From Methylogaea oryzae (GTDB lineage Bacteria; Pseudomonadota; Gammaproteobacteria; Methylococcales; Methylococcaceae): 64,000 nt of DNA. A model generated the notes under the pieces. That model made no database searches. It saw only the letters and a list, made by a program, of their open reading frames with translations, and was not told the DNA's origin. Of this stretch, positions 36,551 to 46,984 are shown one piece after another. The position numbers and the translations under genes are program-made. The DNA lies in contig NZ_AP019782.1 of NCBI RefSeq assembly GCF_019669985.1, positions 3,590,001 to 3,654,000 on the forward strand, written 5' to 3'. Positions within the stretch are counted from its first letter, which is position 1. Every line of letters starts with the position of its first letter.

Positions 36551-36952
36551 CTACTGCCCGCTCACGCTGTCGATGGCGCTGCCGCTGTTGGTTTGGGCTG
36601 GAGCGGGCGCTGGCGCTGGCGCCGGCATAGGTGTCAGAGCCGATGCTTGGCTGGCCGCCTTGCACTGCTCGATTTTCTTTTCCAACTCATCGATTCTGGC
36701 GGTGTACGTGCCGCCGATTTGGTAGAGGATGTGGATGACGACACCCTCGGCCACCCCGATCGACCAAACAAAAAACAGCGCCACCACGAAAATCAGCAAT
36801 TCCTTGGTGCTCATGGATCGCGATGTGGGTGGCTGTCCCTCGCCGTGCCCGCCGGCTTCCGCCGATGGGCGGCCGTGATGTTCCGCGTGGGGCGCCGGAT
36901 GCGGCGCGGCGTGTGCCGCCGGCGCGTGTGTCGTCGTACTGTTAGGGCTCAT
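36551..36952 (-). CDS. Hypothetical single-pass membrane protein, His/Pro-rich
   Basis: 133 residues. The first 45 residues are rich in His, Ala and Pro (APAAHAAPHPAPHAEHHGRP) and may bind metal. One membrane helix lies at about 51-80, then a short coiled coil (RIDELEKKIEQCKAA), then a Pro-Ala repeat tail. No family recognised. It converges on the diguanylate cyclase with an 18-nt gap. The start could be later, at MSTKELL (residue 47), if the His-rich region is not translated. Confidence 0.65.
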   Translation of the reverse strand: MSPNSTTTHAPAAHAAPHPAPHAEHHGRPSAEAGGHGEGQPPTSRSMSTKELLIFVVALFFVWSIGVAEGVVIHILYQIGGTYTARIDELEKKIEQCKAASQASALTPMPAPAPAPAPAQTNSGSAIDSVSGQ

Positions 36953-37383
36953 GGCGGATATCCCAAGTTTTTGTGGGACCGATATTACATCGCTATGTTT
37001 TCCTTGGGGAGCCTAAGGCGCCGCGCGTTTCCCGCGCGAGGGGAAATCGGCCTGGCGAGGCGCGGCGTTGCCCCGTCGCCTGGACGCTATACGCCGAATC
37101 CGGCAGAATGCCGCGCGATTTGCGGCGGGCAAGCCCCAGCCGGCGTTTGGCGAATCGCGGGACAAAAAAAACTCCGAAGCTAAAGAGGGAGAGAGCTTCG
37201 GAGTCGCAAAGCCGGCAGAGTGCCGGTTTTAGGTAGCCACTCCAAGGGGGATGGTGAGGAGTGGCTTGCGCCGGTCCCGGCGCACGTTGAATCAGACCGC
37301 TAACCAGCGCAATGGTTCCGACCGGAGAAAAGTTTCTTTCCATAGGGGCGACCGCCCCAACAGCCATTGAGGAGGACACCGTC
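36953..37383. other. 431-bp non-coding stretch with five successive hairpins, possible structured RNA
   Basis: Hairpins on the plus strand: ACTCCGAAGCT/AGCTTCGGAGT (37171-37204), CCGGCA/TGCCGG flanked by AAAG and TTTT (37208-37230), GCCACTCC/GGAGTGGC (37236-37265), GCGCCG/CGGCGC (37268-37283), and GGGGCG/CGCCCC (37345-37358). Loops 1 and 3 contain GGGA/GGGGGA. The second hairpin with its T-run looks like an intrinsic terminator. No open frame of merit. It could be a small RNA or a leader of the carbonic anhydrase gene. Confidence 0.45.
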
Positions 37384-37929
37384 GTGACCATTCGAGCTTT
37401 CGGCGACAAACGGCCCAGCCTGGGTCAGCTGAATTATGTGGACGACAGCGCCGTGGTGATCGGCGACGTGCACTTGGGCAACCATGTGTCCATTTGGCCC
37501 ACCGCCGTGGTGCGGGGCGACGTGGAGCGCATCGACATCGGCGAGGCCACCAACATCCAAGACGGCAGCGTGCTGCACGTCAGCCACCACAGCCCCTATT
37601 CCAACGGCAGCTATCCGCTGAAAATCGGCCGCGGCGTCACCGTCGGCCACAAAGCCGTGCTGCACGGCTGCACCGTGGGCGACTACTGCCTGATCGGCAT
37701 CGGCGCCTTGGTGATGGACGGCGCGGTGATCGAAGACGAAGTGATGCTGGGCGCCGGCGCGCTGGTGCCGCCGGGCAAGCGCTTGGAAAGCGGCCATTTA
37801 TACGTCGGCGCGCCGGCCAGGCAGGCACGGCCCCTGAAGGAAGAGGAAAAACAGTTTTTGCGCTATTCGGCCCAGCACTACGTGCACCTGAAGGACGAAC
37901 ACCTGAAGCACCAGGGCTCGGCGTCTTAA
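37384..37929 (+). CDS. yrdA: Gamma-class carbonic anhydrase-like hexapeptide protein
   Basis: 181 residues from the GTG at 37384, chosen because GAGGAGG lies about 10 nt upstream and the length then matches YrdA/CaiE relatives. Left-handed beta-helix made of hexapeptide repeats (VVIGDVHLGNHVSIW, AVVRGDVERIDIGEATNIQDG). Three potential metal His: LHVSHHSP, GVTVGHKAVLHG. YrdA-type trimers bind zinc; carbonic anhydrase activity is often weak or untested. The stop overlaps the aroE stop by 4 nt. Confidence 0.9.
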   Translation: MTIRAFGDKRPSLGQLNYVDDSAVVIGDVHLGNHVSIWPTAVVRGDVERIDIGEATNIQDGSVLHVSHHSPYSNGSYPLKIGRGVTVGHKAVLHGCTVGDYCLIGIGALVMDGAVIEDEVMLGAGALVPPGKRLESGHLYVGAPARQARPLKEEEKQFLRYSAQHYVHLKDEHLKHQGSAS

Positions 37930-38759
37930 AACCCCCGCTCCTCGCTCAGCAGGCGAATCACCGGCGCGGTGTCGGGCCGCACGCCGCGCCAGATGAAAAA
38001 CGCTTCGGCCGCCTGCTCCACCAGCATGCCCAGGCCGTCGGCGCTGACCGCCGCCCCATGCGCCCGGCCCCACAGGACGAACGCCGTCGGGCTGGTGCCG
38101 TAAGCCAGATCGTAGCAAGCGCCGCCCGGCGCCAATATGTCTTCCGGCAGGGGCGGCAAGTCGCCCTGCAGGCTGGCCGCGGTGGCGTTGAGAATGATGT
38201 CGAACCGCCGTCCGGCCAGATCGGCGAATCCGCAGGCGGACACCGCTCCCAGCTCGGTGAATTCGCCGGCCAGCTGCTCTCCCTTGTCCACCGTGCGGTT
38301 GGCGATCACCAGGCTGTGGGGCCGCTCCGCCAAGAGGGGCTGCAAGATGCCGCGGCTGGCGCCGCCCGCGCCCAGCAGCAGCACGCGCTTGCCGGCCAAG
38401 TCCAGGCCGAGATTGCCGCACAAATCGCGCACCAAGCCCACGCCGTCGGTGTTGTCGCCGGACAAGCTGCCGTCCGCTTCCCGCTTCAAGGTGTTGACCG
38501 CCTTGGCGCGCCGGGCGCGCTCGCTGCAACGGTCGGCGCGGCGCCAAGCCAGCTCCTTCAGGGGGATGGTGCAATTCAGTCCCTGCCCGCCCTGGCGCAG
38601 GAAGCCGTCCAATGCGCCGTCGAAGTCTTCCGCCGGCACGTCCAGGGCGGAATACTCCAAATCCTGGCCGGTTTGCCGGGCGAACAGGCCGTGGATGCGC
38701 GGCGACTTACTGTGGCCGATGGGATGGCCGAATACGGCGTAACGGTCGGGTTGTTTCAT
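37926..38759 (-). CDS. aroE: Shikimate dehydrogenase
   Basis: 277 residues from the ATG at 38759 (MKQPDRYAVFGHPIGHSKSP). NADPH-dependent reduction of 3-dehydroshikimate. Substrate motifs are HPIGHSKSP, NCTIPLKELAWRRAD (catalytic Lys) and GDNTDGVGLV; the cofactor loop is LLLGAGGASRGIL with NRTVDK. An open extension upstream is not family-like. Second shikimate gene in the window besides aroQ. Confidence 0.96.
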   Translation of the reverse strand: MKQPDRYAVFGHPIGHSKSPRIHGLFARQTGQDLEYSALDVPAEDFDGALDGFLRQGGQGLNCTIPLKELAWRRADRCSERARRAKAVNTLKREADGSLSGDNTDGVGLVRDLCGNLGLDLAGKRVLLLGAGGASRGILQPLLAERPHSLVIANRTVDKGEQLAGEFTELGAVSACGFADLAGRRFDIILNATAASLQGDLPPLPEDILAPGGACYDLAYGTSPTAFVLWGRAHGAAVSADGLGMLVEQAAEAFFIWRGVRPDTAPVIRLLSEERGF

Positions 38760-38781
38760 AGTCGGGGCGGAAATCGGTTGG

Positions 38782-39333
38782 CTACGGCAAGCGGCCCAGG
38801 CGGCGCTTTTCCCAATACAGCGTCCCCGCAACGACGATGACGCCGGCGACGATGAGCAAGGGCATGAAGTTTTTCACCACGGTGGCCACCACCGCCGTGA
38901 TGGCCAGGTAGATGCCGGCCAGGCTGTAACGCCAGCCGATGCGGATGCCGTCGAGGAAAGTGGCAAGGGCCAAAATCAGCAAAATCACCAAGCCTGCGGT
39001 TTCCGTGCCCATGCGACCGGCTTGCAGCATGACGAACACGCCCAGCACGGTGACCAGGGAGCCGAGCCAGTGCAGGCATTGCTGGAACAGGAGGTCCTTG
39101 AGCAATTGCCCGCGCACATGGCCCTTTACCTTGGCTTGTCCCCAGGCGGAAATCATGGCGGCGATGCCGAACACGAAAATCATGATCAGCCAGTACATGA
39201 AGGACTCCTGCGGCGCGAAGTGAGTGAACCCCACCCCCAGCAGGCACATGACGATCAGAACGATCAATACGATCTCGTCGACGGCGACGCCCAGCGGAAC
39301 GTCGCCCTTGGCCGTGTTGCCCGGTTCGCTCAT
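38782..39333 (-). CDS. Hypothetical multi-pass membrane protein
   Basis: 183 residues with about five or six membrane helices: 20-38 (EIVLIVLIVMCLLGVGF), 44-65, 85-104 (HWLGSLVTVLGVFVML), 112-134 and 138-173. The loop QAKVKGHVRGQLLKDL and the tail YWEKRRLGRLP are basic and probably cytoplasmic. No motif or family recognised. Ends 22 nt before aroE on the same strand and follows hemB after 59 nt, so it may be co-transcribed with either. Confidence 0.7.
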   Translation of the reverse strand: MSEPGNTAKGDVPLGVAVDEIVLIVLIVMCLLGVGFTHFAPQESFMYWLIMIFVFGIAAMISAWGQAKVKGHVRGQLLKDLLFQQCLHWLGSLVTVLGVFVMLQAGRMGTETAGLVILLILALATFLDGIRIGWRYSLAGIYLAITAVVATVVKNFMPLLIVAGVIVVAGTLYWEKRRLGRLP

Positions 39334-39392
39334 GGTTTCCTCCTCGTCAATTTACGGATTCCGCTGAAATTGTCGGTTAAGACGTCGGCCGG

Positions 39393-40430
<1,038 letters not shown>

Positions 40431-40538
40431 TCATGGGCCATATTGTACCTAGTCGGTGCAATCGACAAGATAGTGGTTTATCGCATGCCTCCAGGTTATG
40501 ATAAAAGCAACGAATTTCGCCACAGGAGTACGCAAGAA

Positions 40539-41198
40539 ATGAAGCTGAACCGCCCCCTGACAATCGCTTTCTGGCGGTTGCTGTTGTGCCTGATGCTGGG
40601 CCTTAGCCTGTCCGCGGCGCAAGCGGACCAGTTGCTGGCACCGCAGTTGGTGATCCAGGATACCTCCGACACGCTGCAAAAAAACCTGCAGCAGGACGAG
40701 TACAAGCAGGACTTCCTCAAGGCTACCCAGTTCGTCGATAAAACCATCGACCCGCACGTGGATTTCAACCGGGTATCCGCCCTGGTGTTGGGCAAGTATT
40801 GGAAAACCGCCAACGACGCCCAGAAAGAGCGCTTCCGGCAGGAATTCAAAACGCTGCTGGTTCGCACCTACGCCACGGCATTCACCGAATACGCCGATTG
40901 GACCATCCGCTACCTGCCCCTGAAGATGGAGCCGGAAGAAGACAAGGTGGTGGTGAAAACCGAAATTCTCCAGCCCGGCGCGGCGCCGACGGCGGTGGAC
41001 TACCGCATGGCCAACGTGGGCGGCGAGTGGAAGGTCTACGACATCCTCATCGAGGGCGTCAGCCTGTTGCAAAACTACCGCACCAGCTTCGGCCAGGAAA
41101 TCGCCCAAAGCGGCAGCCTGGACGGCGTCATCAACCGTCTGGCCGAACGCAACAGCGCAGCGCTGAAGCAGCCGACCAAGGAAGCCATCAAAGGCTGA
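40539..41198 (+). CDS. mlaC: MlaC/Ttg2D-family phospholipid-binding protein
   Basis: 219 residues from the ATG at 40539, preceded by AGGAG. Signal peptide ends near SAAQADQ, so periplasmic. Family segments: IDPHVDFNRVSALVLGKYWKTA, FRQEFKTLLVRTYATAFTEY and VDYRMANVGGEWKVYDILIEGVSLLQNYRTSF. MlaC ferries phospholipids between outer and inner membrane complexes. The usual mlaFEDB neighbours are absent here, so it is an orphan copy. Ends at a strong terminator. Confidence 0.93.
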   Translation: MKLNRPLTIAFWRLLLCLMLGLSLSAAQADQLLAPQLVIQDTSDTLQKNLQQDEYKQDFLKATQFVDKTIDPHVDFNRVSALVLGKYWKTANDAQKERFRQEFKTLLVRTYATAFTEYADWTIRYLPLKMEPEEDKVVVKTEILQPGAAPTAVDYRMANVGGEWKVYDILIEGVSLLQNYRTSFGQEIAQSGSLDGVINRLAERNSAALKQPTKEAIKG

Positions 41199-41225
41199 TA
41201 GCGGCAGGCGAAAGCCGCTTCCGCA

Positions 41226-41260
41226 AAAAGAATTCGGGGCGCCTAGGCGCCCCGATTTTT

Positions 41261-41262
<2 letters not shown>
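41226..41262. terminator. Bidirectional terminator between mlaC and hemF
   Basis: TCGGGGCGCC (41234-41243), TA, GGCGCCCCGA (41246-41255): a perfect 10-bp stem. Seven Ts follow on the plus strand, and the minus-strand exit reads ATTCTTTTT. It overlaps the hemF stop by two bases. Confidence 0.92.
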
Positions 41263-42253
<991 letters not shown>

Positions 42254-42316
42254 CTAAGCCGGCTCAGGCGGCCCCGCTTCCGGTAAAATACGCCGCTCAC
42301 AGACTCGCCCCGCGCC

Positions 42317-43051
42317 ATGAACATTCCTCCCCGCGACACCCTTTACGCCGACCCCATCGCCAGCGTCGCCGGCTTCGCTTTCGACGAACGGGTGGCGGAA
42401 GTTTTCCCCGACATGATCCGCCGCTCCGTGCCCGGCTACGGCGCCATCCTGTCCGCCATTGGCCTGCTGGCGGATCGCTTCGCCCAGCCGGACAGTGTTT
42501 GCTACGACCTGGGCTGCTCCCTGGGCGGGGCCACCCTGGCCATGCGCCACGGCATCCGCCAGCCGGGCTGCCGCATCGTCGCCGTGGACAATGCCACGGC
42601 CATGGTGGAGCGCTGCCGCGAACTGTTGGCGCGGGATCAGGCCCTGGTGCCGGTGGAACTGCTGTGTGCCGACATCCGCGAGGTGCCGGTGGAAAACGCC
42701 TCCCTGGTGGTGCTCAACTTCACCCTGCAATTTTTGCCCGTCGCCGAACGCCTGCCGCTGATGGAGCGGATTTACCAAGGATTGAAGCCCGGCGGCGCAT
42801 TGATCATCTCCGAGAAGCTGGCCTTCGACGATCCCCGCCAGCAAGCCTTGCACACCGACATGCACCACGCCTTCAAGCGCTCCCAAGGCTATTCGGAACT
42901 GGAAATCAGCCAGAAACGCACCGCGCTGGAAAACGTCCTGGTGCCGGAAACCCTGGAGCAACACCGCAGCCGCCTGTTGCAGGCAGGTTTCGCCAGTTGC
43001 GAGCCGTGGTTCCAATACTTCAACTTCGCTTCCCTGATCGCCCTGAAATGA
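42317..43051 (+). CDS. cmoA: Carboxy-S-adenosyl-L-methionine synthase
   Basis: 244 residues. Turns SAM and prephenate into carboxy-SAM for CmoB. Rossmann motif [47 protein letters not shown] and the C-terminal [20 protein letters not shown] are CmoA-typical. The stop overlaps the cmoB ATG by 4 nt. Together they complete cmo5U34 modification of tRNA wobble bases. Confidence 0.97.
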   Translation: MNIPPRDTLYADPIASVAGFAFDERVAEVFPDMIRRSVPGYGAILSAIGLLADRFAQPDSVCYDLGCSLGGATLAMRHGIRQPGCRIVAVDNATAMVERCRELLARDQALVPVELLCADIREVPVENASLVVLNFTLQFLPVAERLPLMERIYQGLKPGGALIISEKLAFDDPRQQALHTDMHHAFKRSQGYSELEISQKRTALENVLVPETLEQHRSRLLQAGFASCEPWFQYFNFASLIALK

Positions 43052-44025
43052 GCGGCTACGCTACGCTGCTCGCGGCCCTGGCCGGTGAAGCCGCCCTGCG
43101 CCCCTGGCTGGACAGCCTGCCAGAGCAGCTGCAAGCGGCGCTGACCGCCGACGGCCACGGCGACCTGCCGCGCTGGCAAGAGGTTCTGGACAGTCTGCCC
43201 GCCATCGCGGCGAGTTCCGTGGACCTCAACGCCGACGCCCTGCGCATCGGCGCCCCCGGCGACTGCGACGAAGCGCAGCGCAGCGCCATCGAGCAAGCCT
43301 TGCGCCAGCTCCATCCCTGGCGCAAGGGACCCTACGACATCCACGGCATCCCCATCGACACGGAATGGCGCTCCGACTGGAAATGGCAGCGCCTGGCCGA
43401 CCACATCGCGCCGCTCGACAAGCGCCTGGTGCTGGACGTAGGCTGCGGCAGCGGCTACCACTGCTGGCGCATGCTGGGAGCGGGGGCGCGGCGGGTGATC
43501 GGCATCGACCCCACCCTGCTCAGCGTCATGCAGTTCCTGGCCGTCAAGCACTTCGCCGGCGACTACCCGGTGGACGTGCTGCCCTTGGGCATCGACGACG
43601 TGCCGCCCGATTTGCAAGCCTTCGACACGGTGTTTTCCATGGGCGTGCTCTATCACCGCCGCTCGCCCATGGACCACTTGCTGGAGTTGAAAGGCTGCCT
43701 GAAACCCGGCGGCGAATTGGTGCTGGAGACCTTGGTGATCGACGGCGGTCTGGGCCAAGTGCTGGTGCCGGAAGGGCGCTACGCCAAGATGCGCAACGTT
43801 TGGTTCATCCCTTCTTGCGCCACCCTGGAAAGCTGGCTGAAGCGCTGCGGCTACCGTGAGGTGCGCCTGGTTGACCTATGCCGCACCAGCACCGACGAGC
43901 AGCGCAGCACCGACTGGATGCGCTTCCATTCCCTGGCCGACTTCCTCGACCCCGCCAATCCGGAGCTGACCTGCGAAGGCCTGCCGGCGCCGACGCGGGC
44001 GGTTTTCCTGGCGGAAAAGCCTTAA
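43048..44025 (+). CDS. cmoB: tRNA U34 carboxymethyltransferase
   Basis: 325 residues from the ATG at 43048, coupled to cmoA (ATGA). Transfers the carboxymethyl group from carboxy-SAM to 5-hydroxyuridine-34 of t[13 protein letters not shown]-like start (here [20 protein letters not shown]), core [35 protein letters not shown] and the ending [18 protein letters not shown]. Abuts a small convergent gene with no gap. Confidence 0.97.
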   Translation: MSGYATLLAALAGEAALRPWLDSLPEQLQAALTADGHGDLPRWQEVLDSLPAIAASSVDLNADALRIGAPGDCDEAQRSAIEQALRQLHPWRKGPYDIHGIPIDTEWRSDWKWQRLADHIAPLDKRLVLDVGCGSGYHCWRMLGAGARRVIGIDPTLLSVMQFLAVKHFAGDYPVDVLPLGIDDVPPDLQAFDTVFSMGVLYHRRSPMDHLLELKGCLKPGGELVLETLVIDGGLGQVLVPEGRYAKMRNVWFIPSCATLESWLKRCGYREVRLVDLCRTSTDEQRSTDWMRFHSLADFLDPANPELTCEGLPAPTRAVFLAEKP

Positions 44026-44316
44026 TCAGTCTTTGAACTCCTGCCGCGCCTTGTCAATGGCCGCCCGGATGCTGACCCAGGCGCTTTCCGCGCCTTCTTT
44101 CAAATCTTCCCAAGCTTCGTCGGCGGCCTGCTGCAAGTGCTCCAGCTTGGCCGCCGCTTCGCCGCGCTGTTGCCGCAAGAGGGCCAAGCGCTCTTCGAAA
44201 GCGATTTTCAGCTCCTCCTCGGCTTCGTGCATCTGGGCTTCCAACTGGGCCAAGTCGTCGTCCCATTCGTCCAACCGGCTTTTCAGCTGTTCGACAAAAG
44301 CGTGTTTGCTGCTCAT
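44026..44316 (-). CDS. Small coiled-coil protein
   Basis: 96 residues, almost wholly charged alpha-helix with heptad character (VEQLKSRLDEWDDDLAQLEA and LALLRQQRGEAAAKLEHLQQ). The C-terminus AWEDLKEGAESAWVSIRAAI resembles hydrophilic stress-type or periplasm-adjacent coiled-coil proteins annotated only as hypothetical. No signal or membrane segment. Upstream of a 56-residue membrane protein. The stop directly abuts the cmoB stop. Confidence 0.75.
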   Translation of the reverse strand: MSSKHAFVEQLKSRLDEWDDDLAQLEAQMHEAEEELKIAFEERLALLRQQRGEAAAKLEHLQQAADEAWEDLKEGAESAWVSIRAAIDKARQEFKD

Positions 44317-44377
44317 GGCGCATTCTCCTCAGGGTCAATGGCGGCGCGGGCCGCATGCCTAACAGTAGCAGAAGGGG

Positions 44378-44548
44378 CTAGTCGTTGTTGTTTTCCCTCG
44401 GCGCGGTCTTGTCGAGGAAACTGCGGAACCAGCGCGGGTTGAACAGCAGGATGTAGACGATGAACAATTCGCTCACCGGCAGGAACAGCAGGAAATAGTG
44501 GATGGCCAGCAGCAGGACGCAGAGTAAAACGCGGGTGAAGACGTGCAT
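44378..44548 (-). CDS. Small membrane protein, 56 residues
   Basis: Begins MHVFTRVLLCVLLLAIHYFL from the ATG at 44548, chosen because CAGGAGGATCCA gives a strong ribosome-binding site with 6-nt spacing. Two closely spaced hydrophobic helices (LLCVLLLAIHYFLLFL and FIVYILLF), then a basic/polar tail (NPRWFRSFLDKTAPRENNND). No family recognised. It is followed by the coiled-coil gene on the same strand, 61 nt away, and may be co-transcribed. Confidence 0.6.
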   Translation of the reverse strand: MHVFTRVLLCVLLLAIHYFLLFLPVSELFIVYILLFNPRWFRSFLDKTAPRENNND

Positions 44549-44612
44549 TGGATCCTCCTGCTGTAACGGCCCGGCGGCAAGTATGACAAAAGCCAACGCT
44601 TGCTGTCCGGGC

Positions 44613-44708
44613 CCCTTCTCCCTCAGGGAGGAAGTTGGGATAAGGGGGGAATAGCCGCGGCTTTTTATATTCCCTCACCCTAACCCTCTCCCGGAGGAAG
44701 AGGGAACT
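44613..44708. repeat. Dispersed ~96-bp palindromic repeat, copy B
   Basis: CCCCTTCTCCCTCAGGGAGG at the left and CCCTCACCCTAACCCTCTCC near the right, with a diverged centre (GGCTTTTTATATT). Same element as 15714-15809, in the same orientation. Lies between two convergently placed genes. Confidence 0.8.
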
Positions 44709-44749
44709 CGAATGCCGGCCTTTGTAGCGCTATGCAGAGATGGCAGCGC

Positions 44750-46648
44750 TCAAAGCTTCTCCACATCCACCCCCGGCAGCTCCATGCGCATCATGCCGTT
44801 TTTCCACACCAGCGTGCCGATGTCGCGCCAGGGCTCGGCCAGGTTGCGGTTGCGCAGGCCCGGCTGCCAGTCGTTGGGCACGGTGGCGTGCTTAAACTTG
44901 AGGGTAAACACCGCGTCGTCGGTGTCCAGCCCCACCTGCGGGCCGAAATAGGCGGTGACTTTGCGCAGGAATTTTTCCAGCCGCTCGGCCTTCAAATGGG
45001 GCGTCAGCGCCACGTTGGCCCACATGCACTGGATGCGGCCCCAGTTGGGCGCCACGATGCGGCCCTCCTCGTTGACGAAAGGCAGCCATTGCTCCTTGCC
45101 GTCCTTGTCCCGGTAGGTGATGGCGAAAATGTGTTCGAAGCCCTCGAAATGGTCGTGCATGTACAGCGCATGGGGCGTGATGCCCGCCACGGCGTGGGAG
45201 AAAGTGAGCAGGGAATTGCTCAGCAACGCCAGCGGCGCCAGCGCCTCCACCTCGGCCGGCTTGATACCGAGCCGGTACAAAATGCCGTAATGCACCGTGC
45301 TGTTGAGCTGCAACACCGCCAACAGCATCAGGCACTTGGCCAGACGGCGGGCGCGCAGGCCCTCGTCGCCCAGGTAACGATCGGCCAACAAGCGCCAGGG
45401 ATCGACGCCCTGCTGCGCGGCGGGAACCAGGCAAGCGGCATCGCAACGCGCTCGCCCATCCGCAATCCGCCGGTAAACCGCCGCCGCCAGGTGGTAAATC
45501 CCCGGCACGCTCAGCAGCCAGCCCAACGGCGCCGCGTAACCCATGGCCCGCAGGATGCGGATGTAGGTATCCAGGCCGCGATAAAGCCGGCCTTGGCCGT
45601 CCACGGCGTACAGATCGGCGAGCAGCTCCCGTTCGGGAATGCCGTCCAGGGCGCGGCAAGCCTTGGCGTGGCTCTGCAAGCCCTTGAACTCCACCGCCCG
45701 CTTCACATCGAAATGGTTCACCACGATGGCCGTGCGGTTGCACAGCGGGCAGGCCTCGTCGAAATACACCGCCAAGCGCGGCTGCGCCGCCCGGTACGCC
45801 CGACCCAAAGCCCGCCACCAGCGGAACGGCACCAGCAGCAGGTAGTGCACCAGCATGGCGAAGCCGAACGGGTAAATGTTGAGGGTAATGATGATGCCGG
45901 TGTGGAAGGTCGCCCCCAGCGCCATCAACGGCACACGGGCGCGGCGGTGCCAGAACAGCGCCGGGAAAACGAACTGGAACGCCAGGATGGTGTAACCCAG
46001 GCCCTTCTCGAAAACCTTGTTGTCCAACAGCCAGGACCAGTCCCAACCGTTCATGTAATAGGGATGGCTGGGCGGCAGCCAAGCGCCCACGCCGTTGCGC
46101 CAGAACTGCGCCGACAGCTTGTGCACGCCCGCGTCGAAATACAGGCAAGCCAGGGCCATGGTCACCGGCAGCAAATAGCACAGCACCGACACCGTGGCCG
46201 GCTCGGCCGCCGCCGGCGCATACACCGGCCGCGCCAAGCGCGCCCGCAGATTGTCCAGGGACAAAGCCCGCTCCGCCGGAATAAACAGCAACAACAGGCT
46301 GCTGCCCACCATCAACTGGTCGAAACCGCCGTCGAAATCGTGCCACATGGGCGTGAAAGCCGGGAACAGCACCCAAAAGGCGTAACCGACCGCCGCCGCC
46401 AGCCGCGTGCGATAACCCAAAGTCAACGCCAACGCCGCCGCCGCCCAGGCCAACAACAGCAGGTGCAGCACCGGCGAGGCCTGATCCACATAGGGCAGCG
46501 GATCGAAAATCAGGTGGCGGAAATAGAAGACGAACAGGATTTCCTGCAAGGCCACCAGCCCGAACAGAATACGGAACAGCCCCAGCCCGGTAGCGGGCAC
46601 CTGCTTGGCAAGGCCCCAGCGGACCAGATTCTTCAACGCTTGATGCAT
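44750..46648 (-). CDS. HTTM (gamma-carboxylase-like) membrane protein fused to a DCC thiol-oxidoreductase domain
   Basis: 632 residues. The N-terminal half (about 15-285) is an HTTM-type multi-helix domain: LGLFRILFGLVALQEILFVF, FVLF-type helices and GVHKLSAQFWRNG, related to vitamin K-dependent gamma-carboxylases. A DUF393/DCC domain follows, with YFDEACPLCNRTAIVV; redox CxxC is Cys300-Cys303. Then more membrane helices (about 430-475) and a soluble C-terminal domain (WLPFVNEEGRIVAPNWGRIQ). The fused design suggests a membrane thiol/quinone redox enzyme; the reaction is unknown. Single gene. Confidence 0.82.
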   Translation of the reverse strand: MHQALKNLVRWGLAKQVPATGLGLFRILFGLVALQEILFVFYFRHLIFDPLPYVDQASPVLHLLLLAWAAAALALTLGYRTRLAAAVGYAFWVLFPAFTPMWHDFDGGFDQLMVGSSLLLLFIPAERALSLDNLRARLARPVYAPAAAEPATVSVLCYLLPVTMALACLYFDAGVHKLSAQFWRNGVGAWLPPSHPYYMNGWDWSWLLDNKVFEKGLGYTILAFQFVFPALFWHRRARVPLMALGATFHTGIIITLNIYPFGFAMLVHYLLLVPFRWWRALGRAYRAAQPRLAVYFDEACPLCNRTAIVVNHFDVKRAVEFKGLQSHAKACRALDGIPERELLADLYAVDGQGRLYRGLDTYIRILRAMGYAAPLGWLLSVPGIYHLAAAVYRRIADGRARCDAACLVPAAQQGVDPWRLLADRYLGDEGLRARRLAKCLMLLAVLQLNSTVHYGILYRLGIKPAEVEALAPLALLSNSLLTFSHAVAGITPHALYMHDHFEGFEHIFAITYRDKDGKEQWLPFVNEEGRIVAPNWGRIQCMWANVALTPHLKAERLEKFLRKVTAYFGPQVGLDTDDAVFTLKFKHATVPNDWQPGLRNRNLAEPWRDIGTLVWKNGMMRMELPGVDVEKL

Positions 46649-46935
46649 GGCGGATTTCGTGTGGGTTGACTCGGCGGCCCGAACGGCCCGCCCCTGATTT
46701 TTGTGGGGCTAATGGTAATCGAAGCGGGGCGGGATGGCGATTTTGACGGTGCCGCGTGTCAGCATGAGCTTACAGTTTTGTAAGCCTAGACCGACAGACC
46801 GTACCGGAGCGACCGGTTACAATCCCGGCACACGCCCAAAGGCACCATGCGTATTGTTTCTTGATAACAAAGTTACCGAATGTGCTATACGGATTCCGTG
46901 TAGCACTGATATACCAGATTCTGTTTAATAAACTG
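46649..46935. other. Intergenic left flank of the gene cassette
   Basis: 287 bp without a convincing gene. Hairpins GCTTACA/TGTAAGC (46768-46785) and GTGCTATACGG/CCGTGTAGCAC (about 46882-46906). TTGATA (46861-46866) followed after 17 bp by GCTATA is a possible promoter reading into the cassette. It becomes more AT-rich toward the cassette. Confidence 0.4.
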
Positions 46936-46984
46936 TTAGGCTCTGGACCTACCCTTAAATTCTGACCCAGAATAAAAATTCTAC

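Noticed and set aside
44732-46669. 645-codon plus-strand open frame
   Set aside because: Antisense to the HTTM-DCC gene; composition is low-complexity Gln/Arg/His.
46849-46941. Hairpin at 46882-46906 as a second attC on the left of the cassette
   Set aside because: Although GTTAGGC follows, there is no RYYYAAC box and the outer arms do not pair; read as target flank instead.
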